NCBI RefSeq assembly: GCF_963678635.1
Contig: NC_087062.1
Location: 48,471,283 to 48,535,282, forward strand
Length of the DNA stretch: 64,000 nt
DNA from: Symsagittifera roscoffensis
Taxonomy: Eukaryota > Xenacoelomorpha > Acoela > Convolutidae
Reading direction: 5' to 3'
In this document: one piece after another, positions 10,384-23,425 of the stretch
How the letters are laid out: every line of letters starts with the position of its first letter
Position numbering within the stretch: position 1 is the stretch's first letter
Position numbers and translations under genes: made by a program
Notes under the pieces: model-generated
What the model saw: only the letters and a program-made list of their open reading frames with translations
The model's database searches: none
What the model was told of the DNA's origin: nothing

Positions 10384-13300
10384 GGTTGCTGTGAAATTAA
10401 CCGAAGTGTTTTTTAAAAAAATGACTGGGCGCAGCAAAAACTAACCGAAGTTTTTTTTGAAAAAAAAGAATGGCTGGTCGCTAAGAAAATCACGAAGTGT
10501 TTTTTTTAATGTCTCTGTGCTGTAAAATCAACAGAAGTCTTTTTAAAAGTATGGCTGGTGGTTGTAAAATGAATTGAAGTGTGATAAAAAAAGAATGGCT
10601 GATCACTGTGAAAACACCTGAAATGTTCTTAGAAAAAAAAAATGGCTGGTCGCTGAGAAATTAAGAGAAGTATTCTTTTCTTAGAAAAATGAATGGCTGG
10701 TCGCTGTGAAATTGACCGAAGTCTTTTTTTTTAAAAAAAGATGACTGGGAGCTGTAAAATTAACAGAAGTATCTTAGGAAAAAGAATGGCTGGTCGCTGT
10801 GAATTTAACCAAAGTTTTTTAAAAAAAGAATGACTGGTCGCTGTGAAAACAACCAAAACTTTCCAAGAAAAAAGAATGGCTGGTCGCTGTAAAAACAACT
10901 GAAGTTTTCTTAGAAAAAAGGCTGGTCGCTGTGAAATTAAACGAAGTATTCTATTCCTAGAAAAAAAATTGACTGGTCGCTGCGAAATCAACCGAAGTAT
11001 TTTTTAAAAAAGAATAGCTGGTTGCTGTGAAATTAACCGAAGTGCTTTTTTAAAAAAAATGACTGGGCGCTGTAAAGTTAACCGAAGTTTTTTTGAAAAA
11101 AAGAATGGCTGGTCGCTAAGAAATTCACGAAGTGCTTTTTTTAATGTCTGTGTGCTGTAAAATTAACAGAAGTCTTCTTAAAAAGTATGGCTGGTGGTTG
11201 TAAAATTAATTGAAGTGTCACAAAAAAAGAATGGCTGATCACTGTGAAAACAACTGAAGTGTTCTTAGAAAAAAAGGCTGGTCGCTGTGAAATTAAACGA
11301 AGTATTCTATTCCTAGAAAAAAAAATGACCCGTCGCTGCGAAATAAGCCGAAGTGTTTTTTAAAAAAGAATAGCTGGTTGCTGTGAATTTAACCGAAGTG
11401 TTTTTGTAAAAAAATTACTGGGCGCTGTAAAGTTAACCGAAGTTTTTTTTCCCTAAGAAAATCACGAAGTGTTTTTTTTTAATGTCTGTGTGCTGTAAAA
11501 TTAACAGAAGTCTTTTTAAAAAGTATGGCTGGTGGTTGTAAAATTAATTGAAGTGTCATAAAAAAAGAATGGCTGATCACTGTGAAAACACCTGAAATGT
11601 TCTTAGAAAAAGGAATGGCTGGTCGCTGAGAAATTAAAAGAAGTATTCTTTTCTTAGAAAAATGTATGGCTGGTCGCTGTGAAATTGACCGAAGTCTTTT
11701 TTAAAAAAAGGATGACTGGGAGCTGTAAAATTAACAGAAGTATCTTAGGAAAAATAATGGCAGGTCGCTGTGAAATTAACCAAAGTTTTTTTTAAAAAGT
11801 ATGACTGGTCGCTGTGAAAACAACCGAAATTTTTGAAGAAAAAATAATGGCTGGTCGCTGTAAAAACAACTGAAGTGTTTTAGAAAAAAAGGCTGGTCGC
11901 TGTGAAATTAAACGAAGTTTTCTATTCCTAGAAAAAAAGAATGACTGGTCACTGCGAAATCAACCGAAGTATTTTTTAAAAAAGAATAGCTGGTTGCTGT
12001 GAAATTAACCGAAGTGTTTTTTAAAAAAATGACTGGGCGCTGTAAAGTTAACCGAAGTTTTTTTGAGAAAAAGAATGGCTGGTCGCTAAGAAATTCACGA
12101 AGTGTTTTTTTTAATGTCTGTGTGCTGTAAAATTAACAGAAGTCTTTTTAAAAAGTATGGCTGGTGGTTGTAAAATTAATTGAAGTGTCATAAAAAAAGA
12201 ATGGCTGATCATTGTGAAAACACCTGAAATGTTCTTAGAAAAAGGAATGGCTGGTCGCTGAGAAATCAAAAGAAAAATTCTTTTCTTAGAAAAATGAATG
12301 GCTGGTCGCTGTGAAATTGACCGAAGTCTTCTTTTAAAAAAAGGATGACTGGGAGCTGTAAAATTAACAGAAGTATCTTAGGAAAAATAATGGCTGGTCG
12401 CTGTGAAATTAACCAAAGTTTTTTAAAAAAAGTATGACTAGTCGCTGTGAAAACAACCGAAATTTTCCAAGAAAAAAGAATGGCTGGTTGCTGTAAAAAC
12501 AACTGAAGTGTTCTTAGAAAAAAAGGCTGGTCGCTGTGAAATTAAACGAAGTTTTCTATTCCTAGAAAAAAAGAATGACTGGTGACTGCGAAATCAACCG
12601 AAGTATTTTTTTAAAAAGAATAGCTGGTTGCTGTTAAATTAACCGAAGTGTTTTTTTAAAAAAATGACTGGGCGCTGTAAAGTTAACCGAAGTTTTTTTG
12701 AAAAAAAGAATGGCTGGTCGCTAAGAAATTCACGAAGTGTTTTTTTTTAATGTCTGTGTGCTGTAAAATTAACAGAAGTCTTTTTAAAAAGTATGGCTGG
12801 TGGTTGTAAAATTAATTGAAGTGTCATAAAAAAAGAATGGCTGATCATTGTGAAAACACCTGAAATGTTCTTAGAAAAAGGAATGGCTGGTCGCTGAGAA
12901 ATCAAAAGAAGTGTTCTTTTCTTAGAAAAATGAATGGCTGGTCGCTGTGAAATTGACCAAAGTCTTTTTTAAAAAAAGGATGATTGGGAGCTGTAAAATT
13001 AACAAAAGTATCTTAGGAAAAAGAATGGCTGGTCGCTGTGAAATTAACCAAAGTTTTTTAAAAAAAGAATGGCTGGTCGCTGTAAAAACAACTGAAGTGT
13101 TCTTAAAAAAAAGGCTGGTCGCTGTGAAATTAAACGAAGTATTCTATTCCTAGAAAAAAGAATGACTGGTCGCTGCGAAATCAACCGAAGTATTTTTTAA
13201 AAAAGAATAGCTGGTTGCTGTGAAAGTAACCGAAGTGTTTTTTTTTTAAAAAGGACTGGGCGCTGTGAAGTTAACCGAAGTTTTTTTGAAAAAAAGAATG

Positions 13301-13430
13301 GCTGGTCGCTAAGAAATTCACGAAGTGTTTTTTTAAATGTCTGTGTGCTGTAAAAATAACAGAAGTCTTTTTAAAAAGAGTGGCTGGTGGTTGTAAAATT
13401 AATTGAAGTGTCATAAAAAAAGAATGGCTG
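9965..13430 (+). repeat. Higher-order repeat with ~636-bp period
   Basis: The marker monomer GATCACTGTGAAAACAC (or GATCATTG) appears at 9965, 10601, 11237, 11575, 12207, 12843 and 13430. The steps are 636, 636, 338, 632, 636 and 587 bp. The common step of 636 bp equals about 14 monomers, and the odd steps are consistent with gain or loss of whole monomers. The same monomer order returns at 18615, 19205, 19841 and 20378. This is the most regular higher-order family in the window. Confidence 0.85.
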
Positions 13431-14239
13431 ATCATTGTGAAAACACCTGAAATGTTGTTAGAAAAAGGAATGGCTGGTCGCTGAGAAATCAAAAGAAGTA
13501 TTCTTTTCTTAGAAAAATGAATGGCTGGTCGCTGTGAAATTGACCGAAGTTTTTTTTAAAAAAAGGATGACTGGGAGCTGTAAAATTAACAAAAGTATCT
13601 TAGGAAAAAGAATGGCTGGTCGCTGTGAAATTAACCAAAGTTTTTTAAAAAAAGAATGACTGGTCGCTGTGAAAAAAAAACCGAAATTTTCCAAGAAAAA
13701 AGAATGGCTGGTCGCTGTAAAAACAACTGAAGTGTTCTTAGAAAAAAAGGCTGGTCGCTGTGAAATTAAACGAAGTATTCTATTCCTAGAAAAAAGAATG
13801 ACTGGTCGCTGCGAAAACAACCGAAGTATTTTTTAAAAAAGAATAGCTGGTTGCTGTGAAATTAACCGAAGTGGTTTTTTAAAAAATGACTGGGCGCTGT
13901 AAAGTTAACCGAAGTTTTTTTTTCTTTAAAAAAAGAATGGCTGGTTGCTAAGAAATTCACGAAGTGGTTTTTTTAAATGTCTGGATGCTGTAAAATTAAC
14001 CGAAGTCTTTTTACAAAGTATAGTTGGTCGCTGTGAAATTAACCGAAGTGTTTTTTTTTTTAAAATGACTGGGCGCTGTAAAGTTAACCGAAGTTTTTTT
14101 GAAGAAAAGAATGGCTGGTCGCTAAGAAATTCACGAAGTGTTTTTTTTAATGTCTGTGGGCTGTAAAATTAACAGAAGTCTTTTCAAAAATAATGACTGG
14201 TTGTTGTAAAATTAATTGAAGTGTCATAAAAAAATGGCT

Positions 14240-17200
14240 GATCACTGTGAAAACACCTGAAATATTCGTAGAAAAAAGAATGACTGGTCGCTGAGAAATT
14301 AAAAGAGGTATTTTTTTCTTAGAAAAATGAATGGCTGGTTGCTGTGAAAACAACCGAAATTTTCCAAGAAAAAAAAATGACTGGTCGCTGTGAAAACAAC
14401 CGAAATTTTCCAAGAAAAAAGAATGGCTGGTCGCTGTAAAAACAACTGAAGTGTTCTTAGAAAAAAAGGCTGGTCGCTGTGAAATTAAACGAAGTATTCT
14501 ATTCCCAGAAAAAAGAATGACCCGTCGCTGCGAAATAAGCCGAAGTGTTTTTAAAAAAAGAATAGCTGGTTGCTGTGAAATTAACCGAAGTGTTTTTTTT
14601 AAATGACTGGGCGCTGTGAAGTTAATCGAAGTTTTTTTGAAAAAAAGAATGGCTGGTCGCTAAGAAATTCACGAAGTGTTTTTTCAATGTCTGTGTGCTG
14701 TAAAATTAACAGAAGTCTTTTTAAAAAGTATGGCTGGTGGTTGTAAAATTAATTGAAGTGTCATAAAAAAAGAATGGCTGATCACTGTGAAAACACCTGA
14801 AATGTTCTCAGAAAAAGGAATGGCTGGTCGCTGAGAAATTAAAAGAAGTTTTCTTTTCCTAGAAAAATGAAAAGCTGGTCGCTGTGAAATTGACCGAAGT
14901 CTTTTTTTAGAAAAAGGATGACTGGGAGCTGTAAAATTAACAGAAGTATCTTAGGAAAAAGAATGGCTGGTCGCTGTGATATTAACCATAGTTTTTTTAA
15001 AAAAAGAATGACTGGTCGCTGTGAAAACAACCGAAATTTTCCCAGAAAAAAGAATGGCTGGTCGCTGTAAAAACAACTGAAGTGTTCGTAGAAAAAAGAA
15101 TGGCTGGTCGCTGAGAAACTAAAAGAGGCATTTTTTTCTTAGAAAAATGAATGGCTGGTTGCTGTGAAAACAACCGAAATTTTCCAAGAAAAAAGAATGA
15201 CTGGTCGCTGTGAAAACACCCGAAATTTTCCAAGAAAAAAGAATGGCTGGTCGCTGTTAAAACAACTGAAGTGTTCTTAGAAAAAAAGGCTGGTCGCTGT
15301 GAAATTAAACGAAGTATTCTATTCCTAGAAAAAAGAATGACCCGTCGCTGCGAAATAAGCTGAAGTGTTTTTTAAAAAAGAATAGCTGGTTGCTGTGAAA
15401 TTAACCGAAGTGTTTTTTTTTTAAAATGACTGGGCGCTGTAAAGTTAACCGAAGTTTTTTTGAAAAAAAGAATAGCTGGTCGCTAAGAAATTCACGAAGT
15501 GTTTTTTCAATGTCTGTGTGCTGTAAAATTAATTGAAGTGTCATACAAAAAATGGCTGATCACTGTGAAAACACCTGAAATGTTCGTAGAAAAAAGAATG
15601 GCTGGTCGCTGAGAAATTAAAAGAGGTATTTTTTTCTTAGAAAAATGAATGGCTGGTTGCTGTGAAAACAACCGAAATTTTCCCAGAAAAAATAATGACT
15701 GGTCGCTGTAAAAACAACCGAAATTTTCCAAGAAAAAAGAATGGCTGGTCGCTGTAAAAACAACTGAAGTGTTCTTAGAAAAAAAGGCTGGTCGCTGTGA
15801 AATTAAACGAAGTATTCTATTCCTAGAAAAAAGAATGACCCGTCGCTGCGAAATAAGCCGAAGTGTTTTTTAAAAAAGAATAGCTGGTTGCTGTGAAATT
15901 AACCGGAGTGTTTTTTTTTAAAAATGACTGGGCGCTGTAAAGTTAACCGAAGTTGTTTTGAAAAAAAGAATGGCTGGTCGCTAAGAAATTCACGAAGTGT
16001 TTTTTCAATGTCTGTGTGCTGTAAAATTAACAGAAGTCTTTTTATAAAGTATGGCTGGTGGTTGTAAAATTAATTGAAGTGTCATAAAAAAGAATGGCTG
16101 ATCACTGTGAAAACACCTGAAATGTTCTCAGAAAAAGGAATGGCTGGTCGCTGAGAAATTAAAAGAAGTTTTCTTTTCCTAGAAAAATGAAAAGCTGGTC
16201 GCTGTAAAAATGACCGAAGTCTTTTTTTAAAAAAAGGATGACTGGGAGCTGTAAAATTAACAGAAGTATCTTAGGAAAAAGAATGGCTGGTCGCTGTGAT
16301 ATTAACCAAAGTTTTTTTAAAAAAAGAATGACTGGTCGCTGTGAAAACAACCGAAATTTTCCCAGAAAAAAGAATGGCTGGTCGCTGTAAAAACAACTGA
16401 AGTGTTCGTAGAAAAAAGAATGGCTGGTCGCTGAGAAATTAAAAGAAGTTTTCTTTTCCTAGAAAAATGAAAAGCTGGTCGCTGTAAAAATGACCGAAGT
16501 CTTTTTTTAAAAAAAGGATGACTGGGAGCTGTAAAATTAACAGAAGTATCTTAGGAAAAAGAATGGCTGGTCGCTGTGATATTAACCAAAGTTTTTTTAA
16601 AAAAAGAATGACTGGTCGCTGTGAAAACAACCGAAATTTTCCCAGAAAAAAGAATGGCTGGTCGCTGTAAAAACAACTGAAATGTTCTCAGAAAAAGGAA
16701 TGGCTGGTCGCTGAGAAATTAAAAGAAGTTTTCTTTTCCTAGAAAAATGAAAAGCTGGTCGCTGTAAAAATGACCGAAGTCTTTTTTTAAAAAAAGGATG
16801 ACTGGGAGCTGTAAAATTAACAGAAGTATCTTAGGAAAAAGAATGGCTGGTCGCTGTGATATTAACCAAAGTTTTTTTTAAAAAAAGAATGACTGGTCGC
16901 TGTGAAAACAACCGAAATTTTCCCAGAAAAAAGAATGGCTGGTCGCTGTAAAAACAACTGAAGTGTTCTTAGAAAAAAAGGCTGGTCGCTGTGAAATTAA
17001 ACGAAGTATTCTATTCCTAGAAAAAAGAATGACCCGTCGCTGCGAAATAAGCCGAAGTGTTTTTTAAAAAAGAATAGCTGGTTGCTGTGAAATTAACCGA
17101 AGTGTTTTTTTTTAAAAATGACTGGGCGCTGTAAAGTTAACCGAAGTTGTTTTGAAAAAAAGAATGGCTGGTCGCTAAGAAATTCACGAAGTGTTTTTTC

Positions 17201-18615
17201 AATGTCTGTGTGCTGTAAAATTAACAGAAGTCTTTTTAAAAAGTATGGCTGGTGGTTGTAAAATTAATTGAAGTGTCATAAAAAAAGAATGGCTGATCAC
17301 TGTGAAAACACCTGAAATGTTCTCAGAAAAAGGAATGGCTGGTCGCTGAGAAATTAAAAGAAGTTTTCTTTTCCTAGAAAAATGAAAAGCTGGTCGCTGT
17401 GAAATTGACCGAAGTCTTTTTTTAGAAAAAGGATGACTGGGAGCTGTAAAATTAACAGAAGTATCTTAGGAAAAAGAATGGCTGGTCGCTGTGATATTAA
17501 CCAAAGTTTTTTTAAAAAAAGAATGACTGGTCGCTGTGAAAACAACCGAAATTTTCCCAGAAAAAAGAATGGCTGGTCGCTGTAAAAACAACTGAAGTGT
17601 TCGTAGAAAAAAGAATGGCTGGTCGCTGAGAAACTAAAAGAGGCATTTTTTTCTTAGAAAAATGAATAGCTGGTTGCTGTGAAAACAACCGAAATTTTCC
17701 AAGAAAAAAGAATGACTGGTCGCTGTGAAAACACCCGAAATTTTCCAAGAAAAAAGAATGGCTGGTCGCTGTAAAAACAACTGAAGTGTTCTTAGAAAAA
17801 AAGGCTGGTCGCTGTGAAATTAAACGAAGTATTCTATTCCTAGAAAAAAGAATGACCCGTCGCTGCGAAATAAGCCGAAGTGTTTTTTAAAAAAGAATAG
17901 CTGGTTGCTGTGAAATTAACCGAAGTGTTTTTTTTTTAAAATGACTGGGCGCTGTAAAGTTAACCGAAGTTTTTTTGAAAAAAAGAATAGCTGGTCGCTA
18001 AGAAATTCACGAAGTGTTTTTTCAATGTCTGTGTGCTGTAAAATTAATTGAAGTGTCATAAAAAAATGGCTGATCACTGTGAAAACACCTGAAATGTTCG
18101 TAGAAAAAAGAATGGCTGGTCGCTGAGAAATTAAAAGAGGTATTTTTTTCTTAGAAAAATGAATGGCTGGTTGCTGTGAAAACAACCGAAATTTTCCAAG
18201 AAAAAATAATGACTGGTCGCTGTAAAAACAACCGAAATTTTCCAAGAAAAAAGAATGGCTGGTCGCTGTAAAAACAAATGAAGTGTTCTTAGAAAAAAAA
18301 GCTGGTCGCTGTGAAATTAAACGAAGTATTCTATTCCTAGAAAAAAGAATGACCCGTCGCTGCGAAATAAGCCGAAGTGTTTTTTAAAAAAGAATAGCTG
18401 GTTGCTGTGAAATTAACCGAAGTGATTTTTTTTTAAAAATGACTGGGCGCTGTAAAGTTAACCGAAGTTGTTTTGAAAAAAAGAATGGCTGGTCGCTAAG
18501 AAATTCACGAAGTGTTTTTTCAATGTCTGTGTGCTGTAAAATTAACAGAAGTCTTTTTAAAAAGTATGGCTGGTGGTTGTAAAATTAATTGAAGTGTCAT
18601 AAAAAAGAATGGCTG
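14240..18615 (+). repeat. Composite higher-order repeat of ~1,319 bp
   Basis: Marker positions 14240 and 15558 differ by 1,318 bp, 14780 and 16100 by 1,320 bp, and 17295 and 18615 by 1,320 bp. The unit combines a 540-bp and a 778-bp half, each derived from the 636-bp family. Private features include GACCCGTCGCTGCGAAATAAGC cores and the GAAAAGCTGGTCGC variant. The steps between 16100 and 17295 are disturbed by the 280-bp triplication listed separately. Confidence 0.8.
16131..16971 (+). repeat. 280-bp unit repeated three times
   Basis: Three consecutive copies span 16131-16410, 16411-16690 and 16691-16971. They are aligned on GAAGTTTTCTTTTCCTAG at 16165, 16445 and 16725, exactly 280 bp apart. 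Each holds six monomers in the same order, and the third copy is one T longer. Copies are nearly identical, which suggests a very recent local amplification or an assembly effect. Confidence 0.9.
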
Positions 18616-20378
18616 ATCACTGTGAAAACACCTGAAATGTTCTCAGAAAAAGGAATGGCTGGTCGCTGAGAAATTAAAAGAAGTTTTCTTTTCCTAGAAA
18701 AATGAAAAGCTGGTCGCTGTAAAAATGACCGAAGTCTTTTTTTAAAAAAAGGATGACTGGGAGCTGTAAAATTAACAGAAGTATCTTAGGAAAAAGAATG
18801 GCTGGTCGCTGTGATATTAATTAAAATTTTCCAAGAAAAAAGAATGGCTGGTCGCTGTAAAAACAACTGAAGTGTTCTTAGAAAAAAAGGCTGGTCGCTG
18901 TGAAATTAAACGAAGTATTCTATTCCTAGAAAAAAGAATGACTGGTCGCTGCGAATTCAACCGAAGTATTTTTTAAAAAAAATAGCTGGTTGCAGTGAAA
19001 TTAACCGAAGTGTTTTTTTAAAAAATGACTGAGCGCTGTAAAGTTAACCGAAGTTTTTTTGAAAAAAAGAATGGCTGGTCGCTAAGAAGTTCACGAAGTG
19101 TTTTTTTTTAATGTCTGTGTGCTGTAAAATTGACAGAAGTCTTTTTAAAAAGTATGGCTGGTGGTTGTAAAATTAATTGAAGTTTCATAAAAAAAAGAAT
19201 GGCTGATCACTGTGAAAACACCTGAAATGTTCTTAGAAAAAGGAATGGCTGGTCGCTGAGAAATTAAAAGAAGTATTCTTTTCTTAGAAAAATGAATGGC
19301 TGGTCGCTGTGAATTGACCGAAGTCTTTTTTTTTAAAAAAGGATGACTGGGAGCTGTAAAATTAACAGAAGTATCCTAGGAAAAAGAATGGCTGGTCGCT
19401 GTGAAATTAACCAAAGTTTTTTAAAAAAAGAATGACTGGTCGCTGTGAAAACAATCGAAATTTTCCAGGAAAAAAGAATGGCTGGTCGCTGTAAAAACAA
19501 CTGAAGTGTTCTTAGAATAAAAGGCTGGTCGCTGTGAAATTAAACGAAGTATTCTATTCCTAGAAAAAAGAATGACTGGTCGCTGCGAAATCAACCGAAG
19601 TATTTTTTAAAAAAGAATAGCTGGTTGCTGTAAAATTAACCGAAGTGTTTTTTAAAAAAAATGACTGGGCGCTGTAAAGTTAACCGAAGTTTTTTTTTAA
19701 AAAAGAATGGCTGGTCGCTAAGAAATTCACGAAGTGTTTTTTTTTTAATGTATGTGTGCTGTAAAATTAACAGAAGTCTTTTTAAAAAGTATGGCTGGTG
19801 GTTGTAAAATTAATTGAAGTGTCATAAAAAAAGAATGGCTGATCACTGTGAAAACACAAGAAATGTTCTTAGAAAAAGGAATGGCTGGTCGCTGAGAAAT
19901 TAAAAGAAGTATTCTTTTCTTAGAAAAATGAATGGCTGGCGCTGTAAAATTGACCGAAGTCTTTTTTTTAAAAAAGGATGACTGGGAGCTGTAAAATTAA
20001 CAGAAGTATCTTAGGTAAAAGAATGGCTGGTCGCTGTGAAAATAACCAAAGTTTTTTAAAAAAAGAATGACTGGTCGCTGTGAAAGCAACCGAAGTATTT
20101 AAAAAAATAGCTGGTTGCTGTGAAATTAACCGAAGTGTTTTTTAAAAAAATGACTGGGCGCTGTAAAGTTAACCGAAGTTTTTTTTTAGAAAAAAGAGTG
20201 GCTGGTCGCTAAGAAATTCACGAAGTAAATTTTTCAATGTCTGGGTGCTGTAAATTTAACCGAAGTCTTTTTAAAAAGTATGGCTGGTTGCTGTGAAACT
20301 AACCAAAGTACTTTTTTAAAAAAAAGAATGACCGGTTGTTGTAAAATTAATTGAAGTGTCATAAAAAAAGAATGGCTG
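18615..20378 (+). repeat. Second run of the ~636-bp family
   Basis: Marker monomers at 18615, 19205, 19841 and 20378 (steps 590, 636 and 537 bp) restore the monomer order of 9965-13430 after the composite block. The 1,319-bp composite therefore looks like a local derivative inside the 636-bp family. Confidence 0.75.
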
Positions 20379-21081
20379 ATCACTGTGAAAACACCTGAAA
20401 TGTTCTTAGAAAAAGAATGGCTGTTCGCTGCGGAAGCAACCGAAGTATTTAAAAAAAAAGTAGCTGGTTGCGTGAAATTAACCGAAGTTCTTTTTAAAAA
20501 AATGACTGGTCGCTATAAAATTAACCGAAATTTTTTTAAAAAAAGAATGGCTGGTCGCTAAGAAATTAACCGAAGTGCTTTTTTTTAAAAATGGCTGGGC
20601 TCTGTAAAGTTAACCGAAGTCTTTTTAAAAAGTATGGCTGGTCGCTGTGAAACTAACCGAAGTACTTTTTTAAAAAATAATGACTGGTTGTTGTAAAATT
20701 AATTGAAGTGTCATAAAAAAAGAATGGCTGATCACTGTGAAAACACCTGAAATGTTCTTAGAAAAAGAATGGCTGTTCGCTGCGGAAGCAACCGAAGTAT
20801 TTAAAAAAAAAGTAGCTGGTTGCGTGAAATTAACCGAAGTTCTTTTTAAAAAAATGACTGGTCGCTATAAAATTAACCGAAATTTTTTTAAAAAAAGAAT
20901 GGCTGGTCGCTAAGAAATTAACCGAAGTGCTTTTTTTTAAAAATGGCTGGGCTCTGTAAAGTTAACCGAAGTCTTTTTAAAAAGTATGGCTGGTCGCTGT
21001 GAAACTAACCGAAGTACTTTTTTAAAAAATAATGACTGGTTGTTGTAAAATTAATTGAAGTGTCATAAAAAAAGAAAGGCT
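20378..21081 (+). repeat. 352-bp unit, two tandem copies
   Basis: GATCACTG marker monomers fall at 20378, 20730 and 21082, two steps of exactly 352 bp (eight monomers). Both copies share the private sequences TGTTCGCTGCGGAAGCAACC and GGTTGCGTGAAATTAACC; the second has lost two bases of the core. The shared two-base loss shows that the doublet arose after that mutation. Confidence 0.9.
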
Positions 21082-21203
21082 GATCACTGTGAAAACACCT
21101 GAAATGTTCTTAGAAAAATGAATGGCTGGTCGCTGTGAAATTGACCGAAGTCTTTTTTTTTAAAAAACCTCTGGGCGCTGTAAAATTAACCGAAGTCTTT
21201 TTA

Positions 21204-22373
21204 AAAAGTATAGCTGGTCGCTGTGAAACTAACCGAAGTATTTTTTAAAAAAAGGATAGCTGGTTGCTGTGAAATTAACCGAAGTGTTTTTTAAAAAAAT
21301 GACTGGGTGCTGTAAAGTTAACCGAAATCTTTTTTAAAAAAACGAATGGCCGGTCGCTAAGAAATTAACCGAAGTGTTTTTTAAAAATTTCTGGGCGCTG
21401 TAAAATTAAACGAAGTCTTTTTAAAAAGTATGGCTGGTCGCTGTGAAACTAACCGAAGTACTTTTTTAAAAAAGAATGACTCGTTGTTGTAAAATTAAAT
21501 GAAGTGTCATAAAAAAGAGTGGCTGATCACTGTGAAAACACCTGAATTGTTCTTAGAAAAAAGAATGGCAGGTCGCTGTAAAATCAACCGAAGTATTCTT
21601 AAAAAAATAATGGCTTGTCGCTGTGAAATTGACCAAAGCTTTTTTAAAAAAAGAATGACTGGGCGCTGTGAAATTAAACGAAAAATTCTATTCCTAGAAA
21701 AAAGAATGGCTGGTTGCTGCGAAATCAACCGAAGTATTTTTAAAATAAGAATAGCGGGTTGCTGTGAAATTAACCGAAGTGTTTTTAAAAAAGTATAGCT
21801 GGTCGCTGTGAAACTAACCGAAGTATTTTTTAAAAAAAGGATAGCTGGTTGCTGTGAAATTAACCGAAGTGTTTTTTAAAAAAATGACTGGGCGCTGTAA
21901 AGTTAACCGAAATCTTTTTAAAAAAAACGAATGGCCGGTCGCTAAGAAATTAACCGAAGTGTTTTTTAAAAATTTCTGGGCGCTGTAAAATTAAACGAAG
22001 TCTTTTTAAAAAGTATGGCTGGTCGCTGTGAAACTAACCGAAGTACTTTTTTAAAAAAGAATGACTCGTTGTTGTAAAATTAAATGAAGTGTCATAAAAA
22101 AGAGTGGCTGATCACTGTGAAAACACCTGAAATGTTCTTAGAAAAAAGAATGGCAGGTCGCTGTAAAATCAACCGAAGTATTCTTAAAAAAATAATGGCT
22201 TGTCGCTGTGAAATTGACCAAAGCTTTTTTAAAAAAAGAATGACTGGGCGCTGTGAAATTAAACGAAGTATTCTATTCCTAGAAAAAAGAATGGCTGGTT
22301 GCTGCGAAATCAACCGAAGTATTTTTAAAAAAAGAATAGCGGGTTGCTGTGAAATTAACCGAAGTGTTTTTTT
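21204..22373 (+). repeat. 585-bp unit, two tandem copies
   Basis: ACTAACCGAAGTATTTTTTA followed by an A-rich spacer starts at 21228 and again at 21813, an offset of 585 bp (13 monomers). Shared private variants include GACTCGTTGTTG, GGCAGGTCGCTG and GGCTTGTCGCTG. Only a few substitutions distinguish the copies. Confidence 0.88.
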
Positions 22374-23425
22374 TTAAAATGGCTGGGCGCTGTTAAGTTA
22401 ACCGAAGTTTTTTTCTAAAAAACGAATGGCTGTTCGCTAAGAAATAAACCGAAGTGTTTTTAAAAAAATGTCTGGGCGCTGTAAAATTAACCGAAGTCTT
22501 TGTAAAAAGTATGGCTGGTCGCTGTGAAACTAACCGAAGTACTCTTTTAAAAAAGAATGACTGGCTGTTGTAAAATTAATTGAAGTGTCATAAAAAAGAA
22601 TGGCTGATCACTGTGAAAACAACTGAAATGTTCATAGAAAAAAGAATGGCTGGTCGCTGCGAAAGCAACCGAAGTATTTTAAAAAAAGTAGCTGGTTGCG
22701 TGAAATTAACCGAAGTGTTTTTTAAAAAAAATGACTGGGCGCTATAAAATTAACCGAAAAGCTTTTTTTTAAAAAATGTCTGGGCTCTGTAAAATTAACC
22801 GAAGTCTTTGTAAAAAGTATGGCTGGTCGCTGTGAAACTAACCGAAGTACTTTTTTAAAAAAGATTGACTGGTTGTTGTAAAATTAATTGAAGTGTCATA
22901 AAAAAAGAATGGCTGATCACTGTGAAAACACCTGAAATGTTCTTAGAAAAATGAATGGCTGGTCGCTGTGAAATTGACCGAAGTCTTTTTTAAAAAAATG
23001 TCAGGGCGCTGTAAAATTAACCGAAGTCTTTTTAAAAAGTATGGATGGTCGCTGTGAAACTAACCGAAGTATTTTTTTAAAAAGAATTGCTGGTTGCTGT
23101 GAAGTTAAACGAAGTGTTTTTTAAAAAAAATGACTGGGCGCTGTAAAGTTAACCGAAGTTTTTTTTTAAAAAACGGATGGCTGGTCGCTAAGAAATCAAC
23201 CGAAGTGTTTTTAAAAAAAAGATTAGCTGGTTGCTCTGAAATTAACCGAAGTGTTTTTTTTTTAAAAATGGCTGGGCGCTGTAAAGTTAACCGACGTTTT
23301 TTTTAAAAAACGAATGGCTGTTCGCTAAGAAATTAACCGAAGTGTTTTTAAAAAAATGTCTGGGCGCTGTAAAATTAACCGAAATCTTTGTAAAAAGTAT
23401 GGCTGGTCGCTGTGAAACTAACCGA
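22374..23425 (+). repeat. Mixed satellite, relative of the 585-bp unit
   Basis: Monomers of the same subfamilies as 20.3-22.4 kb occur in a partly rearranged order, including a relative of the GGTTGCGTGAAATT variant near 22693. I found no exact tandem copy next to it. No non-satellite sequence is present. Confidence 0.6.
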
